Assembly (NCBI RefSeq): GCF_029382225.1
Contig: NZ_JARLTC010000005.1
Span: forward strand, 310,001 to 374,000
Length of the DNA stretch: 64,000 nucleotides
From: Spongiactinospora sp. TRM90649
Lineage (GTDB): Bacteria > Actinomycetota > Actinomycetes > Streptosporangiales > Streptosporangiaceae
Reading direction: 5' to 3'
Both the position numbers and the translations under genes were made by a program. Shown here in pieces: positions 20,123 to 28,900 of this stretch; position 1 is the stretch's first letter; every line of letters begins with the position of its first letter. The notes below the pieces were generated by a model. The model was not told the DNA's origin and made no database searches. It saw only the letters and a program-made list of their open reading frames with translations.

Positions 20123-20316
20123 GGTGATTTTCACCCTGTTCACCCCGTGCGCAAGATGCTTACGTTTTGCCCCCGTTTTACCGAGGGTCACCCTAGCGCA
20201 GCGGTCAGGACCAGCCCGGACGTTACAAGCATTGCTGATGTATCCGGCGCGGCACGCCGCGAGCGGCGGCTTTGATCGGTCCAGGATTGTCGGGCGCAGG
20301 CCGTACGGTAGTGCGC

Positions 20317-21540
20317 GTGCCCGAGACCGACCACGAACTAACGCTGGACGCAGCGCTCGGCGAGGAGGCGGTCCTCGCGACCTACCGCCGCATGTTCGCG
20401 GCGCTGGCCAGGGACAGCGGCGCGGTCGTGGACGACCCGGTGCTCGTCGACATCGCGGAGACCCTGTTCGCGGCGTTCGCCGAGGCGGGCGAGGAATGGC
20501 TGACCCACGAGCAGATGCGCCACGCCTGCCGCGCGCATCCCCCCGACCTGCTCGACAACCGGCTGCGCGTGCTCAAGGGGCTCGGCGCGATCCGCGAGGT
20601 CTTCCCCAAGCCCAACCAGCTCCGCTACCGCGCGTCCTTCACCAGCGTGGTCGGGCTGATGTTCGTGCGCCGGATGATGGACGACGGCGGCCAGTCCGAG
20701 ATGCACCGCCTGCTGGCGCTGGAAGACCTCAACGTGGCCGACCCCCGCACCACCAGCGACCAGGCCAGGGAGAGCGCGAGCAACCTGGCGCGGGCCTTCC
20801 GGCTGTGGGCGCTCGAACTGATCACGCTGAGCACGGGCACCATCGAGGAACTGCGCGAGCAGGCGCCCAAGCTGTGGGGCACCGAGGAGATCGCCCGCCG
20901 CGCCCAGGGGCTGCACGGCACGATCCTGACCCGCTGGCCGCGCCTCGACCGCACCTGCACCGAGCTGCGGGCGGCGATCTACGCCTACAGCGACGCCTCG
21001 CGCCGCGCCGCCGGGCGCCTGGCCGACTCCGCGGGCACCACCCGTAACCTCACCCTGCTGCCGTCCGAGACCTGGCGCACCTTCACCCAGACCGCCTCCA
21101 AGGAACGGCTCGCGGCGGTACTGGAAGGGTTCGTGTTCGACGCGCCCGCGCCATGGCACGACCCGGCCGAGATCGTGCACGCGGTCGACGAGAGCCCGCG
21201 TCCCGCCCCGGCGCAGCCCACGCCGCCCCGCTCGGCGCTGCCAGACTCCGGCCCGGCCGACTCCTTCGACACGGGCGCGAGCGCGACCGCGCGCCGTCTG
21301 ACCGCGGTGGCGGAGGAGGCGCTGGCGGGTCGCGACTCGGTCGCGGTGGAGGAGCTCCTCGCCCGTCCCGGCGAATGGGTCTCCGCCCGCCGCCTCCTCG
21401 CCGACCTCGCCGCCGCCGACCTCAACCCCGAACTCCCCTACCGCCTGCGCTGGTCCGGCACCCTGACCGCCGCCCCCGGGTCCGAGCCCGCCTGGCTCTC
21501 CCACGGTCACCTGGAAAGGACCGACCGTGACCCCACCTGA
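20317..21540 (+). CDS. Predicted kleisin-like (MukF/JetA-like) subunit of an SMC-type complex
   Basis: About 407 residues with no confident family name. The N-terminal ~110 residues resemble a winged helix (EEWLTHEQMRHACRAHPPDL, LRVLKGLGAIREVFPKPNQL). A helical middle (about 110-270) and a short C-terminal winged-helix-like end (VAVEELLARPGEWVSARRLL) follow, separated by a Pro-rich linker. This layout, and its place as first gene before a two-winged-helix protein and an SMC-like ATPase, fits the kleisin subunit of MukBEF/Wadjet-type condensins. The assignment rests mainly on context and layout. GTG 20317 (or 20311) is the likely start; no ribosome site is visible and the message may be leaderless. 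The last 14 bp overlap the next gene. Confidence 0.75.
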   Translation: MPETDHELTLDAALGEEAVLATYRRMFAALARDSGAVVDDPVLVDIAETLFAAFAEAGEEWLTHEQMRHACRAHPPDLLDNRLRVLKGLGAIREVFPKPNQLRYRASFTSVVGLMFVRRMMDDGGQSEMHRLLALEDLNVADPRTTSDQARESASNLARAFRLWALELITLSTGTIEELREQAPKLWGTEEIARRAQGLHGTILTRWPRLDRTCTELRAAIYAYSDASRRAAGRLADSAGTTRNLTLLPSETWRTFTQTASKERLAAVLEGFVFDAPAPWHDPAEIVHAVDESPRPAPAQPTPPRSALPDSGPADSFDTGASATARRLTAVAEEALAGRDSVAVEELLARPGEWVSARRLLADLAAADLNPELPYRLRWSGTLTAAPGSEPAWLSHGHLERTDRDPT

Positions 21541-22963
21541 CCCCGAACACCCCACCCCGGCCGCTCCTTCCCTCCGCACACCCGGCGGGGAGCGGCCGAT
21601 CACCTCCGCCCCGGGCGGAGGCCCCACCCAGACGCCCGACGACGGACACACGGCCTCGCCCGAGGTCGTTTCTTCCGTCCGGACGCTGGGCGCTGGGCGG
21701 GGGGTGACGGTGGAAGGGGTGGTCGCGCACGCGCGGGCGCGGGCGGTCGGGCCGTTGACGCTTGGGGGCGACGCCGTGGTGCCGGCCGGGATGGCGCGGC
21801 TGGCGCGTGACGGTGAGCCGGAGGTGGCGTTGCCGGTGTGGCCCGACGGCGCGAGCCCCACCCTGTTGTCGGAGTACCAGGTGAGCCCCGTCACCGCCGA
21901 GCGTTCCGGCGAGGCCAGGCGGGTGCTGGCCGCCTGCCTGAAGTGCTGCTGGACCGACCTCGCCGCCGACCCGTGGCCCGGTGTCGCCGCTCCGATCGAG
22001 GCCGTCCTCGCCGCCTACCGGGCGCTGATCGGCCGTACCGACGACCTCATGCGCAACTGGGCCGTCGGCGCGCTGCGCAGGCTGCACGACTCCGCCTGGA
22101 TCGTCATGACCGGCGGTTCGATCCGGCTCGGCCCCCGGTGCGCCACCTGGGCGCCCGAGTCCCACGCCCTGCTGCGCGAGCTGATGGCCCGCCTCCCCGA
22201 GCCGGAGGAGCCCGTCGCCGCGCCACTGCCCACCCCCTCCCCCGCCGCCCCGCCGCCTCCCACCGAGGCCGCCGTGCTCACCGGCGAGCCGTACGACGAA
22301 GACGTGCTCGGCGCATTCGACGAGCGGCGGCGGGCCGAGCTGGTGGCCGCGTTCATGGCCGTCGAACACGCCGCCGAACCCGTCCTGGAGGTCCGTTTCG
22401 CCGCGCTGCGCGACCCCGCGCTGCGGCGCGCCCTGACCGAGATGCTCGCCCGGCGCGGACGCACGCTCATCCAGGTCCGCGAGCGGTGGACCTCCGGCTA
22501 CGACGACGCGACGGCCGCCGCCGTCGGCACCACACTGGGCGAGGCCGAGCGGGCCGTGCTGGTGCTGGTGCTCGTCCACTCGGTGGCGATCCCCCGCGCC
22601 GAGGGGCTGCTCGGCGCCGACACCTGGCTGTCCCCCCACCCCACGCCCGCCGAGGAGCTGCGCCGCCACACCCAGTTGCCGATCGGCGAGCTGGAGGGCG
22701 CGCTGCGCACGCTGCGCCACGCCGGGCTGCTCTCCCAGGTCAAGGCGGGTGAGGAAGTCGGCGGATACATCCCCGGGCCGCAGTTCCACCGGCTGACGGC
22801 CGCGGCCAGGAAGCGCCTGCAGGAGGAGCTGATCCTGGCCGCCGGGCCCGGCACCCCGCTGGCGGCGGCCGTGCTCGCCAGGCGGCGACCGCCCGGCGGC
22901 GGCGCGAAGGAGACCACTGACGGCCACGAGCCACAGGTCCGGACGACGGAGGACGATCGGTGA
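21527..22963 (+). CDS. Predicted winged-helix (MukE/JetB-like) subunit of an SMC-type complex
   Basis: 478 residues and not assigned to a named family. Residues 1 to about 50 are Pro/Thr-rich and probably disordered. Two winged-helix-like regions are visible: one around DDLMRNWAVGALRRLHDSAW with the wing IVMTGGSIRLGP, and one at the C-terminus (LPIGELEGALRTLRHAGLLS followed by GYIPGPQFHRLT). Tandem winged helices are the hallmark of kite subunits that bind kleisins, so I infer the MukE/JetB role, although typical JetB/MukE proteins are only 200-250 residues. GTG 21527 lies inside the preceding gene, and the stop overlaps the next start as GTGA, so stoichiometric coupled translation is likely. 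Confidence 0.75.
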   Translation: MTPPDPEHPTPAAPSLRTPGGERPITSAPGGGPTQTPDDGHTASPEVVSSVRTLGAGRGVTVEGVVAHARARAVGPLTLGGDAVVPAGMARLARDGEPEVALPVWPDGASPTLLSEYQVSPVTAERSGEARRVLAACLKCCWTDLAADPWPGVAAPIEAVLAAYRALIGRTDDLMRNWAVGALRRLHDSAWIVMTGGSIRLGPRCATWAPESHALLRELMARLPEPEEPVAAPLPTPSPAAPPPPTEAAVLTGEPYDEDVLGAFDERRRAELVAAFMAVEHAAEPVLEVRFAALRDPALRRALTEMLARRGRTLIQVRERWTSGYDDATAAAVGTTLGEAERAVLVLVLVHSVAIPRAEGLLGADTWLSPHPTPAEELRRHTQLPIGELEGALRTLRHAGLLSQVKAGEEVGGYIPGPQFHRLTAAARKRLQEELILAAGPGTPLAAAVLARRRPPGGGAKETTDGHEPQVRTTEDDR

Positions 22964-25899
22964 CACGGGTTGAGAACCTCGTCGGCGACAGGGTGCTGAT
23001 CGCCGTCCAGGCGGTCAACATCTCACGGCTTTCCACACATCCGGTGCCGACGGTGCCGGGCACGCTGATCGTCGTGGCCGGGGCGGGCCCGAAGGACTCC
23101 AACGGCGCGGGCAAGTCATCGTTCATCGCCGCCATCACCGCGCTGCTCGGCGACGAGCAGTGGCGTTTCGCCTCCGGCGCCAAGGCCGTCTCCGAGCTGC
23201 TGTTCAACGCGGAGCTGGCCACCGGCGCGGGCGGACGGCAGTGGGCCAGCGCCGACCACGGCTACATCATCGGCGTCTTCGACGATCCCACCCCCGGTGA
23301 GCCGGTGACCGTCTGGCTGCGGATCAACCAGGAGGCCCCGCACCTGGAGATCCGCTGGACCGGCGGGGTCTACCTGGCGTCGGCGGCCTCCGAGGCCGAG
23401 CGGGTCGCCAGGGCCGACGAGATGTGGCTCACGCTGCCGCGCTCCGCGGGCCGCCGCGACGTCGTGGCCCGCGACCTCACCAAGGTCCTCTACGGCGACC
23501 GGGTGCGCTGCGTGTCGTTCCTGTCCACCTCGGTGCGCAGCAAGGTGGCGACCAACCTGCTGTCGCAGCCGCTCAACGAGATCACCCCTGAGCGCATCTT
23601 CGAGGCGGTGGCCGCGCTCACCGGCCTGGACGCCGAGCTCGACCAGGAGCGCGAGGCCCGGCGCGACGAGCACGCCAAGCGGGTGCGGGCCGAGCAGGCC
23701 GGGGCGCGGCTGCACGAGTTCGAGGCCGAGTCCCGCACCCTGATCGACACCTTCGACCTGCGCGACCAGGCGCGGATCCGCCTGGCCGAGGCGCTGCGCC
23801 ACTGGCGCGGACGGCTGGCCCGGCGGCTCGCCGACACCGCAGGCCGCGACGCCTCCCTGGCCGCCGAGCTGGCGCGCCACCACGCGGCCGAGGAGACGGC
23901 CTCGGCCGCCATCGCCGAGGTCAGGGCAGAGATCGCCACCCTGAAGGACGACACGCTCGACCGGGGCCTCGCCGACGCCCGGCGCGAACTGGCCGAGGCG
24001 CAGGCCAGGTCGGCCGCCCTGACCGCCGACCGCGCGGTCGCCGAGAACTCCGCCGACGAGCTGCGCGGGCAGATCCCCGCCCTGGAGGAGCTGCGGCGGC
24101 TGGCCGACGGCCGTACCGTCGAGGCCGCCGAGGAGGAGGTCGGGCACGCGCGTCAGCGGCTCAACCTGGCGCTGAAGGCGCTCGGCGTGGCCGACCGCGA
24201 GGTGCGACGCGCCGCCGACGCCCTCGGCGACGCCGAGGGCGGCCCGGCCGCGGCCCAGCTCCGCGCGCTCGCCGAGGCCGGGGTGACCGCCGGTGGGCTG
24301 CTCGACTCCATCGACGTCGCCGAGCAGGCCCGCGACCACGCCGAGTCCCACGGCCTGGGCGGCTGGCCGCACGAGCACGCCGTCCTCGTCGACTCCGCCG
24401 ACCTCGGTCAGGCGTCCGCCGCCCTCGCCGCCCTGCCCGGGTCGGTGCTGGTCAGCGCGGCGGGCGTGACGGTCGTCGGCGCGTTCGAGGGGGTGGCGAC
24501 GGGCCGCGAGGCCCGGATCAAGGCCGCCGAGCAGCGGCTCAACCGCGCGCGCGACACGCAGGAGGAGGCCGCCGCCGTCGTCCGTTCCTGTGAGGACGGC
24601 GTGGCCGAGGCCTCCCGGCGGCTGGAGGGGGCGCGGGCCGCCGACGTGCTGGCCGGCATCGAGAGCAGGCTCGCCGAACGCCGCGAACGCCTGGCCGAGC
24701 TGACCGCCGCGCTGTCCGACCTGGCGCCCCGGCTGGCCGAGGCCGAGCGCGCGGTGAGCGGCCTCGACTTCCGCGCCAGGACCCGCGACATGGAGATCGA
24801 ACGCCTGGAGGGCCGCCGCGCCCGCCTGTCCGGCGAACTCGCCCAGGCGCGCGGCGAGCAGACCAGGGTCACGGCGGAGCGCGAGGCGCTCGGGCTCGCC
24901 GACCTGGTGCGCGCGTTCGGCGGCGAGGCCGAGGCCGCCGCCGAGTGGCTGGCCGCCCTCGCCGAGGAGGAGCGCCCGCTCACCTCTGAGGAGTGGTGGC
25001 GGGCCGCCGAGCGGCATCTCGACCGGGCGCTGCGCGACACCTTCCCCGGCGAGGAGGAGATGCCGGAGGAACTGCGCTTCCTCATCCGCGAGCGCACCGA
25101 GCCGGGCGCGGGCCGTACGGCACGCGAGCAGGCCACGTTCCCCGGTGTGTGCGCCGCCCTGTCGTCCTACCTGCGCGGGCAGGAGGAGTACGAGCGGCAC
25201 CAGCGCCGCCAGATCGAGTCGCAGCTCGCCACCCGGCAGCGCGACCTGGCCGTCGCCTCCACCGGCGCCGAGGAGGCCGCGCGGTCCACCGCCGTGCACC
25301 GCGCCGCGCTCACCGCGGCGATCAAGGCGCGGCTCACCCGGGTGGCCGAGGAGTTCGAGAAGCTCGACCTGGCCTACGGCGGTTACGGCGCGACGATCGA
25401 GTTCCCGGTGCCGCCCGCCCCCGCCGATCCCGAGCAGCGCTGGGCCTGGAAGGTCGTGCCCAAGTGGCGGCGCGGCGAGGGGCAGGGGTTCGTCCCCTAC
25501 AACCGCCGGGCCAACACCGCGCTGATGGACGAGAAGGCGGTCAAGCTGGTCTGCGCGGCGGCCATCGCGTCCTCCGGCGGCGGGCACCTCTGCCTGGTCC
25601 TCGACGAGCTGGGCCGCAACCTCGGCAAGGAGCACCGCAGGGAGGCGGTGGCGCTGTTCCGCCGGATCGGCGAGACCTACGGCATCACGGTCATCGGCGC
25701 GCTCCAGGACGACATGGAGCCCTACGCCATCGACGCGTGCGGGCAGTACATCAAGCTGCGGCGGTCCTCCGACGCGATGCCGTACAACGAGCCGCCCGTG
25801 GTGATCGGCCATGACCGGCACGCCGAACGGGTGCGCGAGCTTGCCGCCTATGTCACGGAGTCGCGCGCGACGGGCGGGGCGGGCACGGCGGGCGCGTAG
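22960..25899 (+). CDS. SMC/MukB-like coiled-coil ATPase with unusual signature motif
   Basis: 979 residues, short for an SMC. The N-terminal head has Walker A in GPKDSNGAGKSSF (about 43-55). Two long Ala/Glu/Arg-rich coiled-coil arms (about 230-420 and 500-620, then 760-800) flank a globular hinge-like part near 450-500 (PHEHAVLVDSADL, GSVLVSAAGVTVVGAF). The C-terminal head has Walker B in HLCLVLDELGRNLG (about 876-889). The ABC signature, normally LSGGE(K/R)A, reads NTALMDEKAVKLVCAA (about 852-867), so the SGG is missing. It probably dimerises and is bridged by the two preceding gene products. It ends 6 bp before the convergent sbcC stop, with a shared hairpin between. Confidence 0.85.
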   Translation: MTRVENLVGDRVLIAVQAVNISRLSTHPVPTVPGTLIVVAGAGPKDSNGAGKSSFIAAITALLGDEQWRFASGAKAVSELLFNAELATGAGGRQWASADHGYIIGVFDDPTPGEPVTVWLRINQEAPHLEIRWTGGVYLASAASEAERVARADEMWLTLPRSAGRRDVVARDLTKVLYGDRVRCVSFLSTSVRSKVATNLLSQPLNEITPERIFEAVAALTGLDAELDQEREARRDEHAKRVRAEQAGARLHEFEAESRTLIDTFDLRDQARIRLAEALRHWRGRLARRLADTAGRDASLAAELARHHAAEETASAAIAEVRAEIATLKDDTLDRGLADARRELAEAQARSAALTADRAVAENSADELRGQIPALEELRRLADGRTVEAAEEEVGHARQRLNLALKALGVADREVRRAADALGDAEGGPAAAQLRALAEAGVTAGGLLDSIDVAEQARDHAESHGLGGWPHEHAVLVDSADLGQASAALAALPGSVLVSAAGVTVVGAFEGVATGREARIKAAEQRLNRARDTQEEAAAVVRSCEDGVAEASRRLEGARAADVLAGIESRLAERRERLAELTAALSDLAPRLAEAERAVSGLDFRARTRDMEIERLEGRRARLSGELAQARGEQTRVTAEREALGLADLVRAFGGEAEAAAEWLAALAEEERPLTSEEWWRAAERHLDRALRDTFPGEEEMPEELRFLIRERTEPGAGRTAREQATFPGVCAALSSYLRGQEEYERHQRRQIESQLATRQRDLAVASTGAEEAARSTAVHRAALTAAIKARLTRVAEEFEKLDLAYGGYGATIEFPVPPAPADPEQRWAWKVVPKWRRGEGQGFVPYNRRANTALMDEKAVKLVCAAAIASSGGGHLCLVLDELGRNLGKEHRREAVALFRRIGETYGITVIGALQDDMEPYAIDACGQYIKLRRSSDAMPYNEPPVVIGHDRHAERVRELAAYVTESRATGGAGTAGA

Positions 25900-25916
25900 G
25901 CCGGGTCAGACCCGGC
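25900..25916. terminator. Bidirectional hairpin between SMC-like gene and sbcC
   Basis: A perfect 7-bp stem, GCCGGGT / ACCCGGC, with a 3-nt loop directly follows the stop of the SMC-like gene and includes the sbcC stop codon. It can serve both converging transcripts. Confidence 0.6.
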
Positions 25917-28900
25917 AGGTGAGGGTGGAGCCGGTGCGGGTCTTGGCCACGACGAGCTGGGCGGGCACGCGGGAGCGGAGTTCGGCCACGTGGCTGACGA
26001 TGCCGACGGCTCGCCCGCCGTCGCGCAGGCCGTCGAGGATGTCGAGCACGCCGTCGAGGGTGTCGTCGTCGAGGGTGCCGAAGCCCTCGTCCACGAACAG
26101 CGTGCCGATCTCCGCGCCGCCCGCCTCGGCGCCGACGACATCGGCCAGGCCGAGCGCGAGGGCGAGGGAGGTGACGAAGGTCTCGCCGCCGGACAGGGTG
26201 GCGGGGTCGCGGTCGACGCCGGTCCAGCCGTCCAGGACGCGCAGGCCGAGCCCCCCGCCGGAGCGTTTGCGGCTGCCCGCCGTCTTGCGGGTGTCGTACT
26301 GCAGCAGGTAGCGGCTGCCCGACATGTGGTCGAGCCGCTCGTTGGCGGCCTCGACGACCTGGCGCAGCCGCTCGCCGAGCACGAAGGACGACAGGCGCAT
26401 GTCGAGCGTGTTGTCGGCGGAGGTGCCGCCCGTCAGCTCGGCCATGCGCCGGGCCAGTAGGTGACGTTCGCGGGCGGGGCGCCACTCGGCGAGGCGGGCG
26501 GTCAGCTCCTCGGCCAGCGCGGCGAGCCGGTCGCGGCGGTCGAGCGCCTGGTCGCGGCGCGAGACGCACGCGGCGTGGACCCGTTCGGCGGTGTCGTGCC
26601 GGTCGTGCAGCGCGGGCAGGTCGGGGGCGGGGGCCTCGGCCGCGGCGGCCAGCTCCGGGTCGGCCAGCTGCGCCTCGACGGTCGCCGCCTCGGCGTCCAG
26701 CGCCCGCATCCGCTCCTGCATCTCGGCGAACTCGTCGGCGGGGCGGGCGGCGGCGCGGGCATGGTCGAGCGTCTCGAAACCGGCTTCGGCGGCGGCCCGG
26801 CGTGCCTCGGACGTGGCCTCCTCCGCGTCGGCTCCGGCGGCCCGCGCGGCGGACGCGGCCTCGGCGGCGTCGTGCAGCAGCGCAGCCTCGCCCGCCAAGC
26901 GCGCAAGGCGTGCGGCCAGGGTGGCGTCGCCGCCCCGGGCCTCATCGACGCGCGCGCCGAGCCGGTCGGCCTCGGCGGCGCTCTGGTCACGGCGGGTGCC
27001 GGCGGCGGCGAGCTCGCGCTCGGCCTCCCTGACCTCGCGCTCCAGGGTGCTCCGCTCGGCCGTCAGGCGCTCGACCGCCGCGGACGCCTCGTCGAGCCCG
27101 GCCGCGGCCTCCGTGAGCGCCGCCAGCGCGCGTTCGGCCTCGCTCAGCACGGCGTCGGCGTCTTCGGCGGTCAGGTCGGCGATGGGGACGGCGGCGCGGG
27201 CCTGCTCGCAGGCGTCGGCCAGTTCGGCGACCCGTCCGGCGGCGGCCGACGCGGCGGCGGGCCGCGCGGCCTCCGCGGTGAGCCGGTCGTGGCGGGCCTG
27301 GACGGACCCGTCGTCGCCGAGCGCGTCGGCGAGCCGCCGGGTGAGGTGGTCCAGCTCGGCGCGCTGCCCGGCGGCGCGGGCGCCGGTCTCGGCGAGCGCG
27401 CGGGCGAGGTCGGCGGCATGCTCACGGGCCTGCTCCAGCTCGTCCTGGGCGCGGCGGGCCTCGGCCTCCAGGGCGGCCCGCTTCTCCTCGGCTCCGTCGA
27501 AGGCGGCGAGGTCGCGCTCCGCGGCCGTCAGGGCCTCCCGGGCCTCGGGCCGGGCGAGTCCCCGCGCGCGGGTCTCGGCCTCGCGCAGACGGTCGGCGAG
27601 CACGGCGGCATGGCTCTCCGCCCGCTGCCGGGCCTCCTGGGCGGCCTGGTGGCGTGTCTCGGCCTCGGCCTCCTCCTCAGGGGTGTAGCGGTGCCCGGCG
27701 GGCCTGGCGGGCGCGGGATGCTCGGGCGAGCCGCAGACGGCGCACGGCTCCCCCGGCACGAGGCCACGCGCCAGCTCCCCGGCCATGCCCTCGATGCGGG
27801 CCTGGCGGACGGCCAGCAGCCGCTCGCGAAGATCCTGGGCGGTGTCGGTGGCCTGTCTGCGGGCCTGGTCCGCCTCCTCGGCCTCGACGGCGAGGGAGTC
27901 ACGCAGCTCAGCGTCCTCCAGCCGGGCGCGAGCGTCCTGGACGGCGGCCTCGGCGGTGTGCACGGCCGCCTCCTCCGCGCGCAACGCGGCGGCACGCTCC
28001 TCGATCCCGGCCAGCCTCGGCGGCAGCTCGGCCAACGCGGCCCGCGCCGCCGCCTCCCGTTCGGCCAGCTCCTCCCGCTCCCCTTCCAGGACGGCAAGCC
28101 GCTCCCTCACCTGCGCGGCCCGCTCCTCGTCCCCGCGCACCCCCTCCAACGCGGCCAGCTCATCCCGCGCCCCGCGCTCCACCCCCGCCAGCTCATCCCG
28201 CACCACCCGGGCCGCACTCCCCACTCCCGCGATCCCCGGCACAACGGCCCCGCACAGAACCGCGACCGCCTCCCGATACGACGGAAGCCCGGCAGCGGAA
28301 CCGCCGCCCGCCAGGTGAGGATCTTCCACCGCCGCGAGCGGCCCGGTGGCCCGGGCGAAGGGGTCGACGACGGCATCGGCCGCATCCCGCCCGAGGGGGG
28401 AACCGTTGTCCGCCGGAAGGCCCCCTTCCGGCCCCGACCGATCACAAGCAGGATTTTCCGTCTCGGTATCGCCGACGGCCGCCACGTGCGCACCTTCCGG
28501 CCCCGCGAGCGGAACCGTGGGCCGGGCGGAACGCGGGCCCTGGTAGACGGCGGCGTCGGCCGCGACTCCGCCGGGTGTGGAGAGGGCTTCGTCCGTCATG
28601 AGGGATTGGAAGGTGGTGAGGGCTTCGGTGAGGGATCGGTAGAGGGTGTCCCGGCGGTGGGTGGTGGATCGGGTGTGGGCGGCGGTGGTGCGGGTGGTGT
28701 GGGCGGCGGGGAGGGCGGTCTTGGCGTCTCGGGCGGTGGTAAGGCGTTGTTCGGCCTCGGCCAGGCGGGTGGGGAGGGCGGTGAGGCCGGTGGTGGCGTG
28801 GTCGTGGCGGGCGGTGAGTCGTCGCAGCTCGGCGTCGATCTCCGGCAGCTCGCGCAGCAGCTCGGCCCTGCGTTCCTCCTCGGCCCGCAGGCCCGCCAGT

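Noticed and set aside
20192..25899. A complete Wadjet system
   Set aside because: No TOPRIM/JetD gene is present and subunit sizes differ; only a three-subunit SMC-like complex can be supported.
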